From: Arthrobacter sp.
Lineage (GTDB): Bacteria > Actinomycetota > Actinomycetes > Actinomycetales > Micrococcaceae
NCBI GenBank assembly: GCA_025464925.1
Contig: JAODMS010000179.1
Location: 1 to 12,361 of the forward strand
Reading direction: 5' to 3'
DNA length: 12,361 nt
The translations under genes and the position numbers were made by a program. Below are positions 5,857 through 12,361 of the stretch, one piece after another. A model generated the notes under the pieces. That model made no database searches, was not told the origin of the DNA, and was given only the letters and a program-made list of their open reading frames with translations. Each line of letters begins with the position of its first letter. The stretch's first letter is position 1.

Positions 5857-6933
5857 TCAGAGCTCGGCTTTCCCCTGCCGCCAGTACCCCATGAAGGCGA
5901 CCTGCTTGCGGTCGATGCCCACGTCCCGCACCAGGTAGCGCCGCAGCTCCTTGATCATCCCCGCTTCCCCGGCGATCCAGGCGTAAAACGGCAGCGCACC
6001 AGCGGGCTTGTCCGGATTCTTGGTGGCACTGATCGCAACGCTATCCATCCGGGCCGGCGTCTCCCACAGGATCTCCTGGTCCACGTTAATGTCCTCGGGC
6101 TCGGGTCCGGCGGCATGTTCGGGATGCTTGATGCTCACCCAGCCCGGGAGGCGCACGGCCGCCCGCACCGCCTCCTGCAGCAGCCCGCCATGCGGACGCG
6201 AATTGCCGATCGCGGCGCCGCGCGCCAGCCAGATGATCTCCATGTCCGCGGCTGACCTGAGGTCCTGGAAGTCACCGGCCTCCGGCACCTCGAGGATGGC
6301 GTGGCCGCTCATGTACGGCGGGAGGCTTTCGAGGATGGCGCTGATGGCGGGGACCGCTGTCTCGTCCCCGGCGAGAAGCACCCGCTGGGCCAGGCCCGGC
6401 CGCCATTCGATCCCGGAGTACGTTTCCGCCGTGACACAGTGGGCGGCCCGATTGTTGGGTCCGATGAGGGTCAGGGTGTCCCCCGGTTTGGCGTTCAGTG
6501 CCCAGTTGGTGGCCGGGCCTCCGTTACCCGCATCATCGAAATGCAGCACGAAGTCGACGTCGAGCTCCGGGTAGACGGCGTCGAGCCGCTCTTGCCGGAC
6601 GGTGTAGGTGCGCATGGAGCCGCGGGTGGCCGGGTCCATGGCCAGCCATTCCCGGTACCAGCCGGCCTGATCCATCCGGAACGCCGGCAGCGGCACGGCG
6701 GTGCCGTCCGGGGCCAGGGACGGGATCATGAGCTTGACCCGCAGGTCCAGGGTGCTGCCGTGCACGCCGAAGTTCCGCAGCGAGTAGCCGCCGAAGGTGA
6801 TCCGGCGGAAATTCGGGCTGGCCTGCTGGACCGCCGTGACCTGGACCTCGAAGGCGAGGGTCATGGGTTCGGTGGGGGTCGTCGTTTTCATGCCCGCGAC
6901 GGGGCGGGCCGTGCTGCGCTGTGATGCAGTCAT
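5857..6933 (-). CDS. Siderophore-interacting protein (SIP-family FAD ferric-siderophore reductase)
   Basis: Cytoplasmic flavoprotein likely to reduce Fe(III) in imported siderophores so that iron is released. The 358-residue product has the N-terminal FAD-binding barrel ([15 protein letters not shown] at 42-56) and the flavin motif RTYTVR (108-113). These are followed by DFVLHF...[16 protein letters not shown] (127-154), the NAD(P)-type segment [12 protein letters not shown] (186-197), and the C-terminal [19 protein letters not shown] and FMGYWRQG. It ends the uptake operon. Its ATG overlaps the ATPase stop codon as ATGA, and GGAG lies eight bases upstream. A second ATG at 6891 has no ribosome-binding site and was rejected. 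Confidence 0.94.
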   Translation of the reverse strand: MTASQRSTARPVAGMKTTTPTEPMTLAFEVQVTAVQQASPNFRRITFGGYSLRNFGVHGSTLDLRVKLMIPSLAPDGTAVPLPAFRMDQAGWYREWLAMDPATRGSMRTYTVRQERLDAVYPELDVDFVLHFDDAGNGGPATNWALNAKPGDTLTLIGPNNRAAHCVTAETYSGIEWRPGLAQRVLLAGDETAVPAISAILESLPPYMSGHAILEVPEAGDFQDLRSAADMEIIWLARGAAIGNSRPHGGLLQEAVRAAVRLPGWVSIKHPEHAAGPEPEDINVDQEILWETPARMDSVAISATKNPDKPAGALPFYAWIAGEAGMIKELRRYLVRDVGIDRKQVAFMGYWRQGKAEL

Positions 6934-7751
6934 AGGACCAGCTCCGGGACGGACGTGGCGGTGGCGGCGTGGTGGCGGCCGAGCGGGATGACCAACGGCG
7001 CCCCGGAGACCGGATCCGTGACCACCCGGGAGTCCAGTCCGAACACTTCACGGACCAGCTCCTCGGTGATCACTTCGCCGGAGGCTCCTTCGGCCACGAT
7101 CTTTCCGTCCTTCATGGCCACGACGTGGTCTGCGTACCGCGCGGCGAGGTTGAGGTCGTGCAGCACAATCGCCACGGTGGTGCCGTGCTGGCGGTTCAGA
7201 TCGGTGATCAGGTCCAGCACCTCCACCTGGTGGGCGAGGTCCAGGTAGGTGGTGGGCTCATCCAGCAGCAGCACCTCGGTCTCCTGCGCCAGCGCCATCG
7301 CGATCCAGACCCGCTGGCGCTGCCCGCCGGACAGTTCGTCCACGTTCCGCGCGGCGAGCCCAAGCGTTCCGGTCGCGGCCAGCGCACGCTGCACCGCCCG
7401 CTCATCGTCAGCCGACCAGGAGCGGAAGAAGCCCTGGTAGGGGTACCGGCCACGGCCCACCAAGTCCCGCACCGTGATGCCGTCCGGTGCCGTGGGATGT
7501 TGCGGGAGCAGGCCCAGGGTGCGGGCGACCTCGCGGGCCGGGCGGGTATGGATGTCCTTGCCGTCCAGGGCGACAGTGCCGGATGCCGGTTTGAGCAGCC
7601 GGGACAGGCCCCGGAGCAGGGTGGACTTTCCACAGGCGTTGGCGCCGACGATCATGGTCACCTTGCCCGCGGGGACTTCGGCGGACAGCCCCGCGATGAC
7701 GGTGCGTTGATCGTATCGAAGTGTCAGGTCGGTGGCGTGCAGAGCTGCCAT
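6930..7751 (-). CDS. Iron-siderophore ABC transporter ATPase (FecE/FepC-type)
   Basis: Powers import of ferric siderophore through the two permeases encoded upstream. The 273-residue product has Walker [10 protein letters not shown] (36-44, Lys42), the Q-loop at Gln84 (LLPQHP), the signature LSGGQRQR (140-147), Walker B LLLDEP (161-166) and the H-loop LHDLN with His198. [11 protein letters not shown] is typical of the siderophore branch. The start at 7751 was preferred because AAAGGA lies eight bases upstream and the permease stop is one base away. An ATG nine bases earlier has AAAGG directly against it, and a longer extension would overlap the permease extensively. It overlaps the next gene by four bases. 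Confidence 0.95.
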   Translation of the reverse strand: MAALHATDLTLRYDQRTVIAGLSAEVPAGKVTMIVGANACGKSTLLRGLSRLLKPASGTVALDGKDIHTRPAREVARTLGLLPQHPTAPDGITVRDLVGRGRYPYQGFFRSWSADDERAVQRALAATGTLGLAARNVDELSGGQRQRVWIAMALAQETEVLLLDEPTTYLDLAHQVEVLDLITDLNRQHGTTVAIVLHDLNLAARYADHVVAMKDGKIVAEGASGEVITEELVREVFGLDSRVVTDPVSGAPLVIPLGRHHAATATSVPELVL

Positions 7752-7752
7752 C

Positions 7753-8898
7753 TCAGGCATCCTTTCGGTTGGACGTGACCAGGAGCCACAGCAGGAACGG
7801 GGCGCCCAACGCGCCGGTGACGACGCCGACCGGCAGTACGGTGCCGTCCAGCAGCAGCGGGGCGATGTTCGCGGCAAAGTAGTCGGCTGTAAGGACAATG
7901 AGCGTCCCCGTCAGGGCCGACGCCGGGAGGCTGGCCTTACCGACGAAACGGCGGGCGACGGGCCCGGCGAGGAAGGCGACGAAGGCCACCGGGCCGGCTG
8001 CCGCCGTCGCGACGGCAGCGAGTGCGACGGCGGTGGCCACTACGGCGAGGCGGGTGGGACCCACCCTGATGCCAAGGCCCGCGGCGGCGTCGCCGCCGAG
8101 TTCAAGGATGCGCAGCGGGCCGGCCAGCGCGGCCACGGCCGGAACCAGGATGAGAAGGGCGAGGCCGAGCATTGCGGCACGGTCCCAGCTGGCGGAATTG
8201 AGGGACCCGTTGAGCCAGATGAGGGCATCAGCGGCGGTGCGGATATCCGCTCGGGTCATCAGGAAACTCACCACTGCATGCAGGGCCGCCGCGATCCCCA
8301 CCCCGGCCAGGATCAGGCGGTTGCCCGCCGCGTCGCCCCGGCCACCGCCCGAGCCGGCGGAACCGCCCTGGGATTCGCGGGAAAGGGCGTAGATAACGGC
8401 GGCAACGCCCAGGGCGCCGACGAGGGCAGCACCGGCCACCGCGGCTCCGGAGGCCCCGAAGATCACGATGGCCGTGACGGCAGCGGCGCTCGCGCCGTAG
8501 CTGATACCGATCACATCCGGGCTGGCCAGAGGGTTCCGCAGCATGGTCTGGAAGAGGCCTCCGGACAGGCCGAAGGCGACGCCGATCAGGGTCCCGATCA
8601 CGGCGCGCGGCAACTTGCTTTCCATCACGATGAAGCTCGCGCCGGGGATTTTGGGTGCGCCGGTGAAGTGGGCTGCGAGGATCTTAAAGAAATCGGGAAC
8701 TGTCACGGTATAGCTGCCCAGCAGCACACTGGCCGCGACAAGGACCACGCAAGCCAGGGCCAGAACGGCGGTGCGGCTCAGGAAGCTCCGGCGAACTGGC
8801 GGATAACGCCACGGTTTGCGCGGCAAAACGTTGCCACGACTTGCCATCCCGGCGCCGGATTCGCGGGCGGGGGACGGTGTTGTTGCTGCGGCCCTCAT
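7753..8898 (-). CDS. FecCD-type siderophore permease, second subunit
   Basis: Integral membrane half of the ABC importer, with about ten membrane helices. The 381-residue product has the family landmark [16 protein letters not shown] (121-136), [20 protein letters not shown] (94-113), [16 protein letters not shown] (265-280) and [17 protein letters not shown] (301-317). A Gly/Ser-rich segment, residues about 177-192, interrupts a normally compact loop. The start at 8898 overlaps the previous permease stop as ATGA, with GGGGG seven bases before it. A long in-frame extension upstream was rejected because it covers the preceding permease and lacks similarity. Confidence 0.94.
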   Translation of the reverse strand: MRAAATTPSPARESGAGMASRGNVLPRKPWRYPPVRRSFLSRTAVLALACVVLVAASVLLGSYTVTVPDFFKILAAHFTGAPKIPGASFIVMESKLPRAVIGTLIGVAFGLSGGLFQTMLRNPLASPDVIGISYGASAAAVTAIVIFGASGAAVAGAALVGALGVAAVIYALSRESQGGSAGSGGGRGDAAGNRLILAGVGIAAALHAVVSFLMTRADIRTAADALIWLNGSLNSASWDRAAMLGLALLILVPAVAALAGPLRILELGGDAAAGLGIRVGPTRLAVVATAVALAAVATAAAGPVAFVAFLAGPVARRFVGKASLPASALTGTLIVLTADYFAANIAPLLLDGTVLPVGVVTGALGAPFLLWLLVTSNRKDA

Positions 8899-9971
8899 AA
8901 TCCGGCCCCCTTGCCGTGGCGGACCAGCCATACGAACACCGGCGCGCCCACGAGCGCCGTCATGATGCCGGCAGGGACTTCGCCCGGCAGCAGTATGACG
9001 CGCCCGGTCACGTCGGCGGCCAGCAACAGCGCCGGTGCCAGGACCATCGAGAGCGGCAGGATCCAACGGTAGTCCGGACCGGCCAGGAAGCGGACGGCAT
9101 GTGGCACCACCAGGCCCACGAAGCCGATGGGCCCCGCGAGCGCGGTTGCCGAACCGCACAGCAGGACAATGCCCAGCGCCGTGGTGGCGCGGGCCAACCC
9201 CACCCGCTGGCCGAGGCCCCGGGCAATGTCGTCGCCCAGGGCGAGGCTGTTGAGCGTTCGGCCCGTCGCCAGCACAATCACCGCGCCGAGGGCCATAAAC
9301 GGCAAACCCGGAAGTACCACGGACCAGTCGCGGCCCGCGATGCCGCCGAGCTGCCAGAACCGGAAACGGTCCAGGGTGTCCTGGCTGGAGACGAGGATGA
9401 CGTTCATGAGCGAATACAGCCCGGCGCTCAGGGCGGCCCCGGCGAGGGCGAGCTTCACCGGCGTCGCGCCGTCCCTGCCCAGCGAGGCGATCAGGTAGAC
9501 GGCGGCGGCGGCAGCAGCAGCTCCGGCGAAGGCGAACCAGATGTAGCCGGTCGGCGAGGACACTCCAAAGACGTAGATTCCGGTAACCACAGCCAAGGCG
9601 GCCCCGGCGTTGACTCCGATGATGCCCGGGTCGGCAAGGGGATTGCGCGCCACACCTTGCATGGCCGCACCGGCCAGCCCAAGCGCGCCGCCGGCGAGCA
9701 GCCCCAGCACCGTCCGAGGGATGCGGGCGTGGACGACGGCATGGTCGCCGTTGGCCGGATCGAACTGCGTCAGCGCCTGCCCCACGGTCCCCAGGTCCAG
9801 GCCCCGTGCACCGACGGCCAGTGATGCGGCTGCCACCAGAACAAGAACGACGGCGGCGGCCGGCAGCCAGGCGGCCTGCCGGGCCCGGAGGGGGGTGGCC
9901 CGGGCAGGGGCGGCCCGGGTTTCCTGGGGGCGTCGGGCGGCGTCAGTGGCCGCCGTCGTTCCTGGGCTCAT
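8895..9971 (-). CDS. FecCD-type siderophore permease, first subunit
   Basis: Integral membrane subunit that pairs with the permease encoded next. The 358-residue product has an Ala/Arg-rich cytoplasmic N-terminus of about 33 residues, a first membrane helix at 34-54, the family motif RNPLADPGIIGVNAGAA (109-125), LGDDIARGLGQRVG and GPIGFVGLVVPHAVRFLAG, and roughly ten helices in all. ATG at 9971 was chosen; it lies ten bases after the binding-protein stop. A TTG 42 bases further upstream would overlap that gene and seems less likely. The ribosome-binding site is weak, so translation may depend on coupling to the gene before. Confidence 0.93.
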   Translation of the reverse strand: MSPGTTAATDAARRPQETRAAPARATPLRARQAAWLPAAAVVLVLVAAASLAVGARGLDLGTVGQALTQFDPANGDHAVVHARIPRTVLGLLAGGALGLAGAAMQGVARNPLADPGIIGVNAGAALAVVTGIYVFGVSSPTGYIWFAFAGAAAAAAAVYLIASLGRDGATPVKLALAGAALSAGLYSLMNVILVSSQDTLDRFRFWQLGGIAGRDWSVVLPGLPFMALGAVIVLATGRTLNSLALGDDIARGLGQRVGLARATTALGIVLLCGSATALAGPIGFVGLVVPHAVRFLAGPDYRWILPLSMVLAPALLLAADVTGRVILLPGEVPAGIMTALVGAPVFVWLVRHGKGAGL

Positions 9972-9981
9972 GGCGCGGTGG

Positions 9982-11082
9982 CTACTTCGCTGCTTGATCC
10001 GCCGCGCTGGCAAGCTGCGGCAGGAAGGCGTCCAGCGACCACGGCAGGCTCAGCGGGGATGAAGCGGAGATGGACAGCGTCAGGGTGTTATCCGAATCAG
10101 TCACGAGGGCACCGTTCTTGATGGCGGGGATCTGGGCCATCAGCGGATCGGCCTGGACTGCCTCGGCCGCGGCGGCGTCGGCGACCCATGTCACGAAAAT
10201 ATCCGATTCCAGCTCGTTGGCCTTTTCCCCGGACCACGGGATGTAGAACTCGCTTGATCCCTTGGAGTTCTCCTCGACCACGGGGGCCAGTTTCATGCCG
10301 AGGGAGCTGAGGAAGCGGGGGCGGTTGTCGCTGGCGGTGTACAGTCCGATCTGCTCTGTCGCAGCAGGATCCAGGTTGCCGTAGATATAAGACTTGCCGG
10401 CCAACTGCGGGTACTGGGAGACCTTCTCCGCGATGGTGGCCTCGGTGTCTTCAACGAGCTTGCGGGCCTCCGCTTCCTTGCCCAAAGCCTTGCCGATGAT
10501 GGCGGTCGAATCCTGCCAGCTGGTGCCGTAGGCGACCTCGGGCTGAGCCACCACGGGGGCGATCTCGCTGAGCTTCTTGTAGTCCTCCTCCGTCAGCCCT
10601 GAGTAGGCGCCCAGAATGACGTCCGGATTGAGCTTGGCGATCTCGGTGAAGTTGATGCCGTCCGCCTCGGAAAACTGGGCCGGGGCCTGGTTCGAACCGA
10701 AGCCGGCGCCCAGCGCCTCAAGCGCGGCGTCCTTCCAGGGGGTGGAGCCCTGCTCATTGCCGCCCCACGCGTTCTTGGGGACTCCCACCGGGACGACGCC
10801 CAAGGCAATCGCGACGTCGTCGTTGACCCAGGACACGGTGACGACGCGTTCGGGCTCGGACTCGATCGTGGTCTCGCCAAAGACGTGCTTGATGCTCACT
10901 GGGAACGCGGAGCTCGTCGACTGGCTGGCGCCTTCAGCCGCGCTGGATGTTGCAGGGCCCGTGGAGCAGGACGACAGGGAAAGGGCGACGGCGGCCAGGA
11001 CGGCCGCCGTCTTTCCAGAGGTGCGGAGGAAGCCGCGTCTGGCCAGGATGCGTGATGGAAGGCTCTGAGCGGAGAGGGGCAT
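9982..11082 (-). CDS. Iron-siderophore ABC substrate-binding lipoprotein
   Basis: Extracytoplasmic lipoprotein that captures ferric siderophore and delivers it to the permease pair. The 366-residue product has an N-terminal twin-arginine motif RRGFLR (15-20), a hydrophobic stretch and the lipobox LSLSSC with Cys39, so it is probably exported folded by the Tat pathway and lipid-anchored. The mature part starts the fold with HVFGETTIESEPERVVTVSW and shows typical family segments (LNPDVILGAYSGLTEEDYKKLSEIAPVV, split here for length: LNPDVILGAYSGLTE and LSEIAPVV). AAGGA lies five bases before the ATG. It is the first gene of the operon and follows an IdeR/DtxR-like box. Confidence 0.95.
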   Translation of the reverse strand: MPLSAQSLPSRILARRGFLRTSGKTAAVLAAVALSLSSCSTGPATSSAAEGASQSTSSAFPVSIKHVFGETTIESEPERVVTVSWVNDDVAIALGVVPVGVPKNAWGGNEQGSTPWKDAALEALGAGFGSNQAPAQFSEADGINFTEIAKLNPDVILGAYSGLTEEDYKKLSEIAPVVAQPEVAYGTSWQDSTAIIGKALGKEAEARKLVEDTEATIAEKVSQYPQLAGKSYIYGNLDPAATEQIGLYTASDNRPRFLSSLGMKLAPVVEENSKGSSEFYIPWSGEKANELESDIFVTWVADAAAAEAVQADPLMAQIPAIKNGALVTDSDNTLTLSISASSPLSLPWSLDAFLPQLASAADQAAK

Positions 11083-11090
11083 GAAAATCC

Positions 11091-11113
11091 TTAGGTCAAT
11101 GAAGCGAACCTAA
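11091..11113. promoter_or_regulatory. Second inverted repeat in the siderophore operon leader
   Basis: TTAGGT (11091-11096) and ACCTAA (11108-11113) form an inverted repeat with an 11-base spacer, just before the ribosome-binding site of the binding-protein gene. The arms match DtxR/IdeR half-sites, but the usual spacing is seven bases. It overlaps the end of the main box by four bases. It could be a weak second site or a leader hairpin. Confidence 0.35.
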
Positions 11114-11128
11114 GTAAGGCTAGCCTAC
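11110..11128. promoter_or_regulatory. IdeR/DtxR-like iron box
   Basis: CTAAGTAAGGCTAGCCTAC matches 14 of 19 positions of the DtxR/IdeR consensus TTAGGTTAGGCTAACCTAA, with the core AGGCTAGCCT intact. It covers TAGGCT (11127-11122, minus strand), a probable -10 of the operon, 40 bases before the start codon. Iron-loaded IdeR or DtxR bound here would block transcription, fitting the genes downstream. Confidence 0.7.
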
Positions 11129-11206
11129 CCTCTGGTGAATTACGCAAACGTTTCGTTCACTAATTGGATCCCACGGTCGGCGTCCAGCAGGCCCGCCCAC
11201 CGGCGG

Positions 11207-11920
11207 TCAGCGGTAGGACAGGCTCAACATCAGTGCCTTGAGGGATTTGCCCTCGGCGCTTGCCAGCCAGGACTTGGCCGCATCGTCACTGGCAAAAGGG
11301 TTCTCGATGAACGTCACGTCGGCGACCAGGACCCGCTCCCCGGTCCGGATGATGCCGTCGATCCGGGAATCATCCCCCGCCGTCGGCGCCCCTGCCGTCA
11401 GGTGCAGGCGGTACGTCGTGATATCCCCCGCCCGGTCCACATAGAACGACGAGTGGGCTGCGGGAGCAGTCTGCTGCGCGAGACCGGGGACAGGTTCGGA
11501 CTCGAACACGGTCCGAGAGACCGGGAAGCTCACGACGTCGGCGATCTTCCCCGCGTAGACGGTGGCCTGCTGGGTGCCACTGGCGTCGATGACGGTCGCC
11601 GTATGCGAGTCGGAAGGCGTCTGCGCCGCAGGGAAGAGCTCCACCTTCCAATCCGCCGGATACTGGAAGGACAGCCGGCCATCCGGAAACGTGTAGGTCT
11701 TGACTGCAGCAGAGGCGGGAGCGGGCGACGGCTCGCCGCTGGCCGGCGGCGGGCTTGCCGTGCCGGGGGTGGGCGTGGCGCTCGCCGTGGCGGCGACGGC
11801 CGGGGGCGACGCAGTGCCCGGGGCCGCCGTCCCGCAGCCGGCCACGGACAGGGCGGCCGCGGCCGAGAGGGCAGCGATGGCGGGCGCGCGATGTGCAGGG
11901 CGCATAGTGGTGCCTTTCAT
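11207..11920 (-). CDS. Lipoprotein of unknown function with Pro/Ala/Ser/Thr-rich linker
   Basis: Predicted secreted lipoprotein of 237 residues. The signal sequence ends in the lipobox LSVAGC (Cys29), followed by a low-complexity linker rich in Ala, Pro, Ser and Thr (about 30-72). The C-terminal domain starts with KTYTFPDGRLSFQYPADW, a pattern I recognise only broadly from actinobacterial lipoproteins of unknown role, and ends in YR. The start at 11920 has GAGGG seven bases upstream. An internal ATG at 11905 also has AAAGG seven bases upstream and would equally give a lipobox, so the start is uncertain. A TTG at 11944 is less likely. It stands upstream of, but is separated by 124 bases from, the siderophore operon and its iron box. 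Confidence 0.85.
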   Translation of the reverse strand: MKGTTMRPAHRAPAIAALSAAAALSVAGCGTAAPGTASPPAVAATASATPTPGTASPPPASGEPSPAPASAAVKTYTFPDGRLSFQYPADWKVELFPAAQTPSDSHTATVIDASGTQQATVYAGKIADVVSFPVSRTVFESEPVPGLAQQTAPAAHSSFYVDRAGDITTYRLHLTAGAPTAGDDSRIDGIIRTGERVLVADVTFIENPFASDDAAKSWLASAEGKSLKALMLSLSYR

Positions 11921-11944
11921 AAAGACGCCCTCATGCTCGGCCAA

Positions 11945-12137
11945 GGGTGGTGACGCTTCGGTCCATCGCGGTGGGGTGTGCCGGGATGACCCCGTTGGAG
12001 CGCGGGCGAACGGTTGATGCTCAACAGAGTCGCATGCGGGCGGCCGCCCCGCCAGATATCGAACGGTAAATCCATCGATTTGTTATATTTCTAGGCCAAA
12101 AAGCAGATAAGGCTTTTGCGGGGCCCGTCAGCCGCTG
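11945..12137. promoter_or_regulatory. AT-rich promoter-like island upstream of the lipoprotein gene
   Basis: About 60 bases (12057-12117) are clearly richer in A/T than the rest of the window. On the minus strand TTATCT (12110-12105) and TATAAC (12087-12082) are 17 bases apart, a plausible promoter for the lipoprotein gene with an untranslated leader of roughly 155 bases. The leader contains a 12-bp palindrome GGGCGGCCGCCC (12038-12049) and the inverted repeat GTTGA-TGC-TCAAC (12013-12025). An AAAAGC/GCTTTT hairpin (12099-12104, 12112-12117) may end the right-edge gene. Confidence 0.4.
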
Positions 12138-12361
12138 TCAGCGGAGCACGATATCCACCGGGTTCGCCTCGGACCGCCAGGTGCCCCCGCCGTCCGGGCG
12201 CGGTGCGATTACCGGGGCAGTGAGCACTCCGGAACGGTTGGTGCGCTTGTCCCGCAGGATCTCGGTGACGGAGCCGAGGTGCCGGGACAGGTCGATCACG
12301 TTTTCCGGCGCGGCCAGCAGCAGCTGGAACCCGAACTCGTGCAGCGCCTTGATGCCGGCGC
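12138..12361 (-). CDS. Partial gene at the right edge, C-terminal 73 residues, possibly an SMC/SbcC-like ATPase tail
   Basis: Only the end of this gene is in the window: 73 residues and a TGA stop, the frame being open to the edge. The visible residues begin AGIKALHEFGFQLLLAAPEN, continue VIDLSRHLGSVTEILRD and RTNRSGVLTAP, and end VDIVLR. The GFQLLLAAPENV stretch followed by a structured tail resembles the C-terminal end of SMC/SbcC-like ATPases, including JetC-type proteins, where a similar strand follows the Walker B region. This is a recollection of pattern, not a match. The Walker motifs would lie outside the window, so the family is unconfirmed. Confidence 0.6.
   Translation of the reverse strand, partial: AGIKALHEFGFQLLLAAPENVIDLSRHLGSVTEILRDKRTNRSGVLTAPVIAPRPDGGGTWRSEANPVDIVLR

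Noticed and set aside
7732..9072. Long plus-strand open frame antisense to the two permeases and ATPase
   Set aside because: Low-complexity Gly/Asp/Gln/Arg-rich product with no domain; the shadow of well-supported transporter genes.
12013..12025. Second MarR-like operator (GTTGA-TGC-TCAAC)
   Set aside because: The spacing differs from the site near marR, and a five-base repeat this short is expected by chance; no link to the regulator.
1..12361. CRISPR array, insertion sequence or phage elements
   Set aside because: No regularly spaced repeats, transposase or integrase frames, or terminal repeats were seen.

Overview
The window is high-GC DNA from an actinobacterium, most likely Arthrobacter, Pseudarthrobacter or a close Micrococcaceae relative. 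This rests on strong G/C bias at third codon positions, GTG starts, probable leaderless genes, an IdeR/DtxR-type iron box, and the rpmB-rpmG-rpsN ribosomal cassette. The genus call is an inference from gene content and style; no marker was compared. All genes are on the minus strand except the YciI-family gene.

Layout. (1) 1-958: a small ribosomal operon, rpmB-rpmG-rpsN (L28, L33, S14). All three proteins are zinc-free (C-minus) forms, and the operon ends at a perfect 16-bp-stem terminator. About 400 bases without a gene but with three adjacent hairpins lie upstream of rpmB. (2) 1367-5759: a metabolic and regulatory block. Two SGNH/GDSL hydrolase paralogues (about 55% identical, counted by hand) flank a three-domain glutaminase (glutaminase, STAS-like, cyclic-nucleotide-binding-like), a MarR-family regulator and a divergent YciI-family gene. 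All five starts lie 6-7 bases downstream of a TANNNT-like -10 hexamer, which suggests leaderless transcripts. (3) 5857-11082: a complete iron-siderophore uptake operon read leftward: Tat/lipoprotein binding protein, two FecCD-type permeases, FecE-type ATPase, and a siderophore-interacting flavoreductase. The genes overlap or are at most 10 bases apart, and an IdeR/DtxR-like box lies in front. (4) 11207-12361: a lipoprotein of unknown function with a Pro/Ala/Ser/Thr linker, an AT-rich promoter-like island, and the C-terminal 73 residues of a truncated protein at the right edge.

How the parts work together. In the siderophore operon, the lipoprotein captures ferric siderophore outside the membrane, the permease pair and ATPase import it, and the SIP-family enzyme probably reduces Fe(III) to release iron inside. 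IdeR/DtxR would shut the operon off when iron is plentiful. In the middle block, MarR probably represses itself through an inverted repeat over its own -35 region, and may also control the adjacent glutaminase (26 bases downstream) and the divergent YciI gene.

No CRISPR array, insertion sequence, tRNA, rRNA or phage gene was seen. Apart from the unidentified right-edge fragment, the window looks like ordinary chromosome. The most unusual points are the glutaminase with apparently disabled sensory-domain motifs, the paralogous hydrolase pair, the run of leaderless starts, and the structured DNA upstream of rpmB.
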